A stretch of 25,348 bases of DNA from NCBI GenBank assembly GCA_016935715.1, contig JAFGQJ010000103.1, positions 1 through 25,348 on the forward strand, read 5' to 3'. The notes under the pieces are model-generated. The model was not told where the DNA came from, did no database searches, and saw nothing but the letters and a program-made list of their open reading frames with translations. Origin of the DNA: Spirochaetales bacterium (GTDB lineage Bacteria; Spirochaetota; Spirochaetia; SZUA-6; DRHE01). The position numbers were made by a program, and so were the translations under genes. Shown here one piece after another: positions 14,809-21,310 of the stretch; the stretch's first letter is position 1; every line of letters starts with the position of its first letter.

Positions 14809-15489
14809 ATGAACTTCGTGGAAAAAGTCGACGACAGAGTCAGGATCCAGCGGGTGCTGGTGAGCGTGTACGACAAGGCAGGGCTGGATGCCTTCGTTCC
14901 GCAGCTGCTGCGGATCAATCCCGAATTGACCCTCTACTCTACGGGGGGAACACACCGGGCGATCGCCGATATGCTCGGCACCCGCAGGGCCGACCGGCTG
15001 GTGGCGGTATCCGAGTACACGGGACAGCCGGAGATGCAGGGCGGCCTGGTCAAGACCCTCGATTTCAAGGTCTACCTGGGTCTGCTGAGTGAAACCTACA
15101 ATGAGGATCACCGTCGGGACCTGGAGCGCACGGGAGCCGTGCCCTTCGACATGGTCGTGGTCAACCTCTATCCCTTCCGCAGCACGATCATGCGGGCCGA
15201 CGCGACGCCCGAGCGGGCCCGGGCCAATATAGACATCGGCGGCCCCTGCATGATCCGGGCCGCGGCCAAGAATTTCCTGAGGGTCGCCGCGGTCGTGGAT
15301 CCGGTGGACTACGGGGCGGTCATCGAGGAGCTGGAACAGAATGATGGAGGACTGTCCCTGGACACCCGCTTCCGCCTGGCCCGCAAGACCTTCGCCTACA
15401 CGGCGGAGTACGACACGACGATCGCCGCCTACCTGGGAACCTGCCGGCCGGAGAAGGTGCGCGACAGCTACCGGGAGGTGCTTCCGTGA
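14809..15489 (+). CDS. purH-N: IMP cyclohydrolase (stand-alone PurH N-terminal domain)
   Basis: This 226-residue protein corresponds to the N-terminal, MGS-like half of bifunctional PurH and should close FAICAR to IMP, the last step of purine synthesis. Motifs include VSVYDKAGL (18-26), YSTGGTHRAI (43-52), NLYPF (119-123) and NIDIGGPCMIRAAAKN (140-155). The frame continues upstream, but the domain starts at ATG 14809; there is no Shine-Dalgarno, only an AT-rich tract. The stop overlaps the start of the AICAR transformylase gene by 4 bases (GTGA), so the two halves of PurH are separate but translationally coupled. It heads a cluster of folate-dependent genes. Confidence 0.92.
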   Translation: MNFVEKVDDRVRIQRVLVSVYDKAGLDAFVPQLLRINPELTLYSTGGTHRAIADMLGTRRADRLVAVSEYTGQPEMQGGLVKTLDFKVYLGLLSETYNEDHRRDLERTGAVPFDMVVVNLYPFRSTIMRADATPERARANIDIGGPCMIRAAAKNFLRVAAVVDPVDYGAVIEELEQNDGGLSLDTRFRLARKTFAYTAEYDTTIAAYLGTCRPEKVRDSYREVLP

Positions 15490-16775
15490 GCGGAAAAGAG
15501 AGGGAAGGCGGAGGCGCCCGGAAGGGCCGGCCCGGCCTGAAAGACGCCTATCGCAGCATCACCCGGGACCACTTTCCCGATACTCTGGAGATCTGCTTCA
15601 GCCGGGAAGGCAGACGCCAGTGCCTGCAGTTCCAGAGGGTGAGCTGGCGCATCGGCGGGCAGGAGCAGGGCCTGCGCTACGGAGAGAACCCGGACCAGGA
15701 AGCGGCTCTGTACAAGCTGGTGTCTGGCAACCTGGTTCTCGGAGAGGTGCACAGCATCCAGCCGGGCCTTTACCTGGCCTCGGAACCCGAGCTTCTGCAA
15801 TCGGGCAAGCATCCGGGAAAGATCAACATCACCGACGTGGACAGCGCCCTGAACATCCTCCGCTATTTCCAGGACAAGCCGTGCACCGTGATCGTGAAGC
15901 ACAACAATCCCTGCGGCGTCGCCCTGGGCGCCAGCCTGGCCGAATCCTATCAGCGGGCCTACATGGCCGACAGGCTCGCCGCTTTCGGCGGGGCGATTGC
16001 GGTCAACCGCCGGATCGACCGGGAAACCGCGGAGCTGATTGCCGGGCAGTACTGCGAGGTGGTGGCCGCTCCCGATTTCGCCGAGGGGGCGCTCGATATC
16101 CTGGCCCGGAGGAAGAACCTGCGGGTGATGCGGATCGGCAACATCGGGCGCCTGCAGGAGTTCGTCGGCACCAGGGTGGTGGACTTCAAGACCCTGATCG
16201 ACGGCGGGATCGTGGCCCAGTGGTCCTACGCCCCCAGGACCCTGAGGATCGAGGATTTCCTCCCCGCCGAGGCGAGCCACCAGGGCCGGGAGTACCGGAT
16301 AGCCAGGGCCCCGACAGATGCGGAGGCGCAGGATCTGCTGTTCGGCTGGCTGGTCGAGTCGGGCATCACCAGCAACTCGGTGATCTACGTGCGCGACGGG
16401 GCGACGGTGGGCATCGGCACCGGGGAGCAGGACCGGGTCGGGGTGGCGGAGATCGCCAGGGACAAGGCCTACCGCAAGCTGGCCGACCGGATCAGCTGGC
16501 AGAGGCACGGCAAGCCCTACAATCTGCTGTCGGAGCAGCGCGACAGGCGGAGCATCGACGAGGAAGTGGAAGAGCAGCGTGGGGGCTTGAAGGGGGCCCG
16601 CATGGTCTCGGATGCCTTCTTCCCCTTCCGCGACGGCGTGGACGTGGGGATCCGGGAGGGAATCACCGCGGTCATCCAGCCCGGGGGATCGGAGCGGGAC
16701 TACGAGGCGATAGAGGCCTGCAACGAAGCGGGCGTGGCCATGGTGTTCACCGGCCAGCGCAGCTTCCGGCATTGA
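15486..16775 (+). CDS. purH-C: AICAR transformylase (stand-alone PurH C-terminal domain)
   Basis: This 429-residue protein is the AICAR formyltransferase half of PurH, which transfers a formyl group from 10-formyl-tetrahydrofolate to AICAR. The catalytic K138-H139 lies in IVKHNNPCGVALGASL, followed by the family block FGGAIAVNR. The C-terminal signature FFPFRDGVDVG and IQPGGS is complete, and the protein ends in SFRH as PurH proteins do. It begins with GTG at 15486 overlapping the IMP cyclohydrolase stop. The first 40 or so residues, lysine- and arginine-rich, are not typical of the PurH C-half and may be an extension acquired after the split. It needs folate made and charged by the downstream folE2 and SHMT-like genes. 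Confidence 0.93.
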   Translation: MSGKEREGGGARKGRPGLKDAYRSITRDHFPDTLEICFSREGRRQCLQFQRVSWRIGGQEQGLRYGENPDQEAALYKLVSGNLVLGEVHSIQPGLYLASEPELLQSGKHPGKINITDVDSALNILRYFQDKPCTVIVKHNNPCGVALGASLAESYQRAYMADRLAAFGGAIAVNRRIDRETAELIAGQYCEVVAAPDFAEGALDILARRKNLRVMRIGNIGRLQEFVGTRVVDFKTLIDGGIVAQWSYAPRTLRIEDFLPAEASHQGREYRIARAPTDAEAQDLLFGWLVESGITSNSVIYVRDGATVGIGTGEQDRVGVAEIARDKAYRKLADRISWQRHGKPYNLLSEQRDRRSIDEEVEEQRGGLKGARMVSDAFFPFRDGVDVGIREGITAVIQPGGSERDYEAIEACNEAGVAMVFTGQRSFRH

Positions 16776-16791
16776 CTCGGGGGAGTGAATC

Positions 16792-17697
16792 ATGAAGAAC
16801 ATACCGGTGCTGTTCGTCCAGGGCAGCAGCCTGGCCGAAGCTTACGAACGGGCTTTGATCTCGCTGTTCGAACACGGAGTCCGGGTCGCGACCCAGTACG
16901 ACCAGCCCGGGGATCCTCTCAGCATCGACGCCACCATGAACATCACCGTGCTCGATCCGTGGGCCGATCCGATGATTCACAAGGCCTTTCCGGGCGGCAT
17001 CGAGGATCTGCAGGAATACGTCCTGGAGCTCTGCGGGGCCAAGGACCACTGGGTCAAGAACATGAACGATCCTCAGGACACCCGCTGGGAGTACACCTAC
17101 CACATGCGCCTGCAATCCTACGGAAGCTGGCGGGAGGCGGCGGACGGGCGGTCGGTCCGGACCGGGCCTTTTTCCGTCGATCAGATCGAGCAGGTGATCG
17201 CCAAGCTGGTGGCGCAGCCGTACAGCCGGCAGGCGCAGATGATCACCTGGATGCCGAACATCGATTTCGACTGCTACGACCCTCCCTGCCTGCAGTCGCT
17301 GTGGTACCGGCTGCTGGCCGACGAGCAGGGCGTGGCCTGGCTGAACTGCAACGTGCGCTTTCGTTCCAACGATGCCTGGGGAGCGAACTTCATGAACATG
17401 TTCGGGTTCATCCAGTTCAACCGGCAGGTGATCGCCGACGAGATCGCCCGGCGAAGCGGAAGGCAGGTCGAGCTGGGCCGCCTGAACTGGCAGGCTGACT
17501 CCTACCACATCTACGGCAAGAGCATAGCCGAGGCCGAGGCCCGCCTGTTCGACCGCCTGCAGACCACTACCTTCGAGGAGCGGGTGTTCAATTTCCGGGA
17601 TCCCATGATCCGACAGATCTATGAGGAGGCCCGGGAGGCGGTTCTGGAGAAGATCGGAAACTTCGACCGGGAGCACGACCGGGAGCACGACCGGTAG
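16792..17697 (+). CDS. Thymidylate synthase family protein (divergent ThyA)
   Basis: This 301-residue protein is of the ThyA fold, which methylates dUMP with 5,10-methylene-tetrahydrofolate. The nucleophile C166 lies in DPPCLQS. R191-S-N-D matches the phosphate-binding RSND region, N202 aligns with the asparagine that selects dUMP over dCMP, and YHIYG near 240 fits the C-terminal His-x-Tyr site. The protein is far from E. coli ThyA and belongs to the variant whose N-terminus reads like IPVLFVQGSSLAEAYERAL. GGGGGAG precedes ATG 16792, 16 bases after the transformylase. The C-terminal tail is an imperfect EHDR repeat. A true dUMP methylase is most likely; another pyrimidine C1-transferase is possible. 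Confidence 0.85.
   Translation: MKNIPVLFVQGSSLAEAYERALISLFEHGVRVATQYDQPGDPLSIDATMNITVLDPWADPMIHKAFPGGIEDLQEYVLELCGAKDHWVKNMNDPQDTRWEYTYHMRLQSYGSWREAADGRSVRTGPFSVDQIEQVIAKLVAQPYSRQAQMITWMPNIDFDCYDPPCLQSLWYRLLADEQGVAWLNCNVRFRSNDAWGANFMNMFGFIQFNRQVIADEIARRSGRQVELGRLNWQADSYHIYGKSIAEAEARLFDRLQTTTFEERVFNFRDPMIRQIYEEAREAVLEKIGNFDREHDREHDR
17664..17694 (+). repeat. 12-bp tandem repeat at the 3' end of the ThyA-like gene
   Basis: CGACCGGGAGCA is present at 17664-17675 and 17676-17687, followed by a partial third copy at 17688-17694, directly before the stop codon. It encodes DREH-DREH-DR, a charged tail outside the catalytic fold. Slippage during replication is the simplest origin, so copy number may differ among strains. 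Confidence 0.8.
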
Positions 17698-17733
17698 GGG
17701 CAAAGCTCACCCCCCGCGCCCGCGCGCGCCTTA

Positions 17734-17763
17734 TTGACCTCCCAGGCGGCGCCGGGATATCTT
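17734..17763 (+). promoter_or_regulatory. Promoter of the SHMT-like gene
   Basis: TTGACC (17734-17739), an 18-base spacer and TATCTT (17758-17763) make a reasonable promoter. The ATG at 17774 is only 10 bases after the -10 box and no Shine-Dalgarno is visible, so the transcript would begin 3-4 bases before the start codon. Confidence 0.5.
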
Positions 17764-17773
17764 TTATCCCATC

Positions 17774-19030
17774 ATGTACGAACGAAACGTTTCCCAGATC
17801 GAAGAGATCGTCGAAAAGCAAAATCAGTGGCGCAGCAGCACCCTCAACCTCATCGCCAGCGAGAACGTGCTGAGCAACCGGGCTCGCAGGGTGATGGGCT
17901 CGGATTTCGCCCATCGCTACGCCGAGGGGCATCCCGGAGAACGTTACTACCAGGGAACCGAGCTCATCGATGAGGTGGAGAGCCGGCTCAAGAAGCATAT
18001 GAAGAGCCTCTTCCACTGCCGGCAGGTCGACGTCCGGCCGATCAGCGGCACCATAGCCAACGATGCAGTGTTCAGCCGCTTTATCCGCCCCGGAGATGTC
18101 GTCATGGTCAACTCCACCCCCGGCGGCGGACACATCAGCCACCATCGGGCCGGATCGGTCGGCAAGTACACGACAAACATCGTGAACTTCCCGTTGACCC
18201 CCGACGGCTACCATATCGACGTCGAGCGGACCATCGAGCTGATCCGGGCCGTTTCGCCCAAGGTCCTGATCTTCGGCAAGAGCCTGTTTCTGTTCCCCGA
18301 ACCGGTGGCCGATCTGGTCGCTGTCTGCAGGGAGCGGGACATCGCGGTCCTGTACGACGGCGCCCACGTGCTGGGATTGATCGCGGGCGGCTGCTTCCAG
18401 AATCCACTGCAGGAGGGAGCCCTCCTGATCACCGGCAGCGTACACAAGACCTTCTTCGGTTCCCAGAGGGGGATCATCCTGAGCAACGCGGGGGAAAACG
18501 AGTGGCGCAAGATCGACAAGGGCGCCTTCCCCGGTTCCTCCTCCAACCACCATCTGGATACCCTGGTGCCCCTGTCGATCACCGTCTACGAGATGATGGA
18601 GTTCGGCCAGGAGTACGCCAGGCAGGTCATCGCCAACGCCAGGCATCTGGGCAAGAAGCTGCACGAGCTGGGAATAAAGGTCCAGGCCCACGAGTTCGGC
18701 TACACCGAGAGCCATCAACTGGCCGTGGATGTGATGGAGTTCGGCGGAGGTGACGAGGTTGCCCGGCACCTGAAGGACAACAACATCATCCTCAACATGA
18801 ACCTGCTGCCCCACGAGCCGCTGGAGAACGTGGCCAATCCCTCAGGTATCCGGCTGGGCGTGCAGGAGATGACCCGTTTCGGCATGAAGGAAACCGAGAT
18901 GGATATCATAGCCGAGCTTTTCAAGAAATGCCTGGTGGACGGCAAGTACGTCGGGGATGAGGTCAAGGAGCTGCGGCTGCAGTATCAGCAGGTGCAGTAC
19001 TCCTTCGATCAATCGGCCGTGGAAGTGTAA
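17774..19030 (+). CDS. Serine hydroxymethyltransferase-like PLP enzyme
   Basis: This 418-residue fold-type I PLP enzyme of the SHMT family would convert serine and tetrahydrofolate to glycine and methylene-tetrahydrofolate. SHMT landmarks are LNLIASENVLS, YAEGHPGERYYQG and the PLP-binding DGAHVLGLIAGG. The lysine that should hold PLP is K225 in SVHKTFFGSQRG. Compared with GlyA, the usual TTTTHKTLRGPRGG block and the HSGSQAN block (here PISGTIAN) are altered, so it is a divergent SHMT or a relative acting on another amino acid. It has its own promoter with a nearly leaderless start. Its place between the ThyA-like and folE2 genes supports a one-carbon role. Confidence 0.84.
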   Translation: MYERNVSQIEEIVEKQNQWRSSTLNLIASENVLSNRARRVMGSDFAHRYAEGHPGERYYQGTELIDEVESRLKKHMKSLFHCRQVDVRPISGTIANDAVFSRFIRPGDVVMVNSTPGGGHISHHRAGSVGKYTTNIVNFPLTPDGYHIDVERTIELIRAVSPKVLIFGKSLFLFPEPVADLVAVCRERDIAVLYDGAHVLGLIAGGCFQNPLQEGALLITGSVHKTFFGSQRGIILSNAGENEWRKIDKGAFPGSSSNHHLDTLVPLSITVYEMMEFGQEYARQVIANARHLGKKLHELGIKVQAHEFGYTESHQLAVDVMEFGGGDEVARHLKDNNIILNMNLLPHEPLENVANPSGIRLGVQEMTRFGMKETEMDIIAELFKKCLVDGKYVGDEVKELRLQYQQVQYSFDQSAVEV

Positions 19031-19037
19031 ACCGGCA

Positions 19038-19823
19038 ATGAAAGACGTACAAAATCAGCACGACCCGCGCAGAATAGAAATCCAGAAGGTCGGTGTGAAG
19101 GACGTGAAGTATCCGATCTCCGTGCTGGACAAGAAAAATCAGACTCAGCAGACCGTCGCCACGATCAACATGTACGCGGATCTTCCCCATGATTTCAAGG
19201 GCACTCACATGAGCCGCTTCATCGACGTGGTGAACGAATACTACGTCGACATCTCCATGAACAATTTCCTCGAGATGCTGGATAAGGTCCGTATGCTTCT
19301 CGATGCGAGCCGGGCGTACGGGGAGGTGATATTCCCCTACTTCATAGAGAAGCAGGCCCCGGTGTCCGGGGAGCGCAGCATGATGGAGTACGTCTGCGAG
19401 TACGTGGGAGAGGTGAGCGACCAGTACAAGCATTTCTACGTGGGCATCCAGGTCCCGATCACCACCGTGTGTCCCTGCTCGCAGGAAATCAGCGATTTCG
19501 GGGCCCATAACCAGCGGGGCATGGTCCGCCTGAAGCTGCTGTTCGACAAGTTTTTCTGGATCGAAGACATCATCAGCATCGCCGAGCAATCCGGTTCCAG
19601 TGAGGTGTACACCCTGCTGAAGCGGGAAGACGAGAAGTACATCACCGAGCAGGCCTTCAAGCGCCCGCGCTTCGTGGAGGACGTCGTGCGCGAGGTCACC
19701 CAAAAGCTCGAGGAGACCGGAGAGTTCCGCTGGTTCAGCGTAGAGGCCGAGAACTACGAGAGCATCCACAACCACAGCGCCTACGCCTACGTGGAGCGGG
19801 GCACGATCGAACAGGGTCGATGA
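19038..19823 (+). CDS. folE2: GTP cyclohydrolase FolE2 (type IB)
   Basis: This 261-residue protein matches GTP cyclohydrolase IB, which makes dihydroneopterin triphosphate from GTP as the first step of folate synthesis and, unlike FolE, does not depend strictly on zinc. The signature TTVCPCSQEIS contains C145 and C147, followed by GAHNQRG with H157, both expected in the active site. The C-terminal part has RPRFVEDVVREV and HNHSAYAY as in the family. The start ATG 19038 follows the SHMT-like gene by 7 bases, with a weak ribosome site, so the genes are likely co-transcribed. It ends 18 bases before the convergent dehydrogenase gene; no terminator is visible in that gap. Confidence 0.95.
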   Translation: MKDVQNQHDPRRIEIQKVGVKDVKYPISVLDKKNQTQQTVATINMYADLPHDFKGTHMSRFIDVVNEYYVDISMNNFLEMLDKVRMLLDASRAYGEVIFPYFIEKQAPVSGERSMMEYVCEYVGEVSDQYKHFYVGIQVPITTVCPCSQEISDFGAHNQRGMVRLKLLFDKFFWIEDIISIAEQSGSSEVYTLLKREDEKYITEQAFKRPRFVEDVVREVTQKLEETGEFRWFSVEAENYESIHNHSAYAYVERGTIEQGR

Positions 19824-19841
19824 ACGCCGCGGGCTCCCCTT

Positions 19842-21119
19842 TCAGGACATCCCCGCGCTCAGGTTTTCCCTGTCTTTCGCCCGCTTGTACTCCGACTCCA
19901 TCTCCATCATGGCCGGAGGAAAGCCTGTTGACTCCATGCGCCGCAGGAACGGCTCGGCCGGAAAGAACTCCGGCGTGAGGACGCCCGTGCCCTTCCAGAT
20001 TCCCCGGGCCAGGAGCTCCATCATGATCACCGGATTGAAGGCGGTTTGGGCAACCACGGCCTGGCTGCCCACCGTGTCCATGCAGAACCGGTTGTCGGCC
20101 AGGTTGTACAGGTAGACCGAGCGCTCCATCCCCTCTTTCATCCCCTTTGCCCACAGCCCTGCGCAGACCGATCCTTTCATGAGGTGGCCGATCCTGGCGG
20201 GATCGGGAGCCGCTGCAGCCACCACGTCCCGGGGTGCCACCGATACATCTCCGACACGGATCTTCTCGGTTCTGTCCAGGCCCAGCGCCTCGAGGGTTTT
20301 GAGCACCGAACGGAAATCCCTGTTCAACCCGTACTTGAAGGTGCAGCGTTTCAACCCCGCGTCGGCAAAGTAGCGGGGAAACATCAGCACTTCCTCGTGT
20401 TCGACGTTGACGACTTCGGTGGGACCGACCGGTTGCGGGAAGACGAACACCTCGGCTTCCGAAAACGATGCGGTGGTGAACCATCCCCTGTCCCGTTCCC
20501 AGACCACCGGCGGATTGAGACACTCCTCTATTGTCGTCCAGATGGAAAATCCGAAGGCCACATCCATGCCCTCTACCGTGAGGTTGTCCCCGTCACGAAC
20601 GTTGAGCTCGTGGATCTCGTCGAACAGGTGATCTTTCGCGTAGCGAGCGAACACGTTCACCATCCCGGGCTCGACGCCCGAACCCAGCACCGCCAGCAGA
20701 CCCGCTTTCCGCCACCTGTCGGCCTCGGCGAACTGTTCATCCCCCAGCTTCACGTGCGTCCTGGCGTAGGGTTCATCGGGGTGGCGCACCGACAGGCTCA
20801 TGGCCATGTCCATGTACGTAGATCCCGTCTGAAAGGCCGCATGAAAAATCGGCATGTTGAAGTTGGGGGCGCAGGCGTTCATGAGGAAGTCGGCCTCGTG
20901 CTTCCTGCACATCTCCTCGATCTCCCCCTGGCTGCCCGCATCCACCCGCTCGGGAACGAAGCGGGCGTCCCCGGCCCTGGCCGCCACCTCCTTCGCCCTC
21001 TCGAGGTTGTAGTCGCAGACCGCCATGCGTTCGAGCCACTCCCCGTTCGGGTCGCTCCGGCGGGCGAGCACGGCGATCGCCTCTCCCACGGCCCCTGCAC
21101 CGACAAGCACAATTTTCAT
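19842..21119 (-). CDS. Saccharopine dehydrogenase-like oxidoreductase
   Basis: This is a 425-residue protein of the saccharopine dehydrogenase/carboxynorspermidine reductase family. The N-terminal Rossmann domain opens with G7-A-G9-AV-G12 and is followed by ADFLMNACAPNFNMPIF, typical of the family. The C-terminal part has VLGSGVEPGMVNVFARY and a long substrate domain. Such enzymes reduce or oxidise a secondary amine joining an amino acid and a keto or aldehyde compound. ATG 21119 is backed by AGGAGG placed 5 bases upstream. It is divergent from the AOR-type gene across a region with repeats, which hints at joint regulation around an aldehyde intermediate; the substrate is unknown. Confidence 0.83.
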   Translation of the reverse strand: MKIVLVGAGAVGEAIAVLARRSDPNGEWLERMAVCDYNLERAKEVAARAGDARFVPERVDAGSQGEIEEMCRKHEADFLMNACAPNFNMPIFHAAFQTGSTYMDMAMSLSVRHPDEPYARTHVKLGDEQFAEADRWRKAGLLAVLGSGVEPGMVNVFARYAKDHLFDEIHELNVRDGDNLTVEGMDVAFGFSIWTTIEECLNPPVVWERDRGWFTTASFSEAEVFVFPQPVGPTEVVNVEHEEVLMFPRYFADAGLKRCTFKYGLNRDFRSVLKTLEALGLDRTEKIRVGDVSVAPRDVVAAAAPDPARIGHLMKGSVCAGLWAKGMKEGMERSVYLYNLADNRFCMDTVGSQAVVAQTAFNPVIMMELLARGIWKGTGVLTPEFFPAEPFLRRMESTGFPPAMMEMESEYKRAKDRENLSAGMS

Positions 21120-21131
21120 TTCTCCTCCTGG

Positions 21132-21166
21132 CAGCACCTCTGCTGTGCTGGTATCGGATTGTGCTG
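21132..21166. promoter_or_regulatory. Repeated TGTGCTG sites in the divergent regulatory region
   Basis: TGTGCTG occurs at 21144-21150 and 21160-21166, a 16-base period, inside two imperfect 16-bp copies. CAGCAC at 21132-21137 is the inverted form of GTGCTG, so the first site is also half of an inverted repeat. This lies between the divergent dehydrogenase and AOR genes and looks like a regulator binding region. Confidence 0.4.
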
Positions 21167-21205
21167 ATACAAGATTCTGTGGGCATCCCGGGCTGGACTG
21201 TCAAG

Positions 21206-21230
21206 CACCAGATTCGCAGAGCGAATGGTG
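21206..21230. promoter_or_regulatory. Inverted repeat upstream of the AOR promoter
   Basis: ATTCGC (21212-21217) and GCGAAT (21221-21226) are exact inverted arms around AGA. Outer arms CACC (21206-21209) and GGTG (21227-21230) extend the symmetry past a 2-base bulge. It ends 23 bases before the -35 of the predicted AOR promoter and shares the TTCGC...GCGAA core with the palindrome at 126-143. Confidence 0.4.
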
Positions 21231-21253
21231 CGTGCCGCAGCCGTCCCGATACC

Positions 21254-21282
21254 TTGTCAAACGAGGTAAATTGCCGGATAGT
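21254..21282 (+). promoter_or_regulatory. Promoter of the AOR-SCP2 gene
   Basis: TTGTCA (21254-21259) matches the -35 consensus at 5 of 6 positions and is followed after exactly 17 bases by GATAGT (21277-21282), 4 of 6. Transcription would start near 21289, before the GGGGAGG ribosome site at 21298-21304. This supports the GTG start at 21311 over any start upstream of the promoter. Confidence 0.5.
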
Positions 21283-21310
21283 GACGGCAGGAATGATGGG
21301 GAGGTATGAG

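Noticed and set aside
17700..17733. A C/G-alternating tract that could be read as a structural or recombination element
   Set aside because: It is a short low-complexity stretch in a GC-rich genome, with no repeats or symmetry beyond composition.
21161..21310. A start for the AOR gene at 21161
   Set aside because: The extra residues do not resemble AOR proteins and the frame would run through the repeats and the promoter at 21254-21282.
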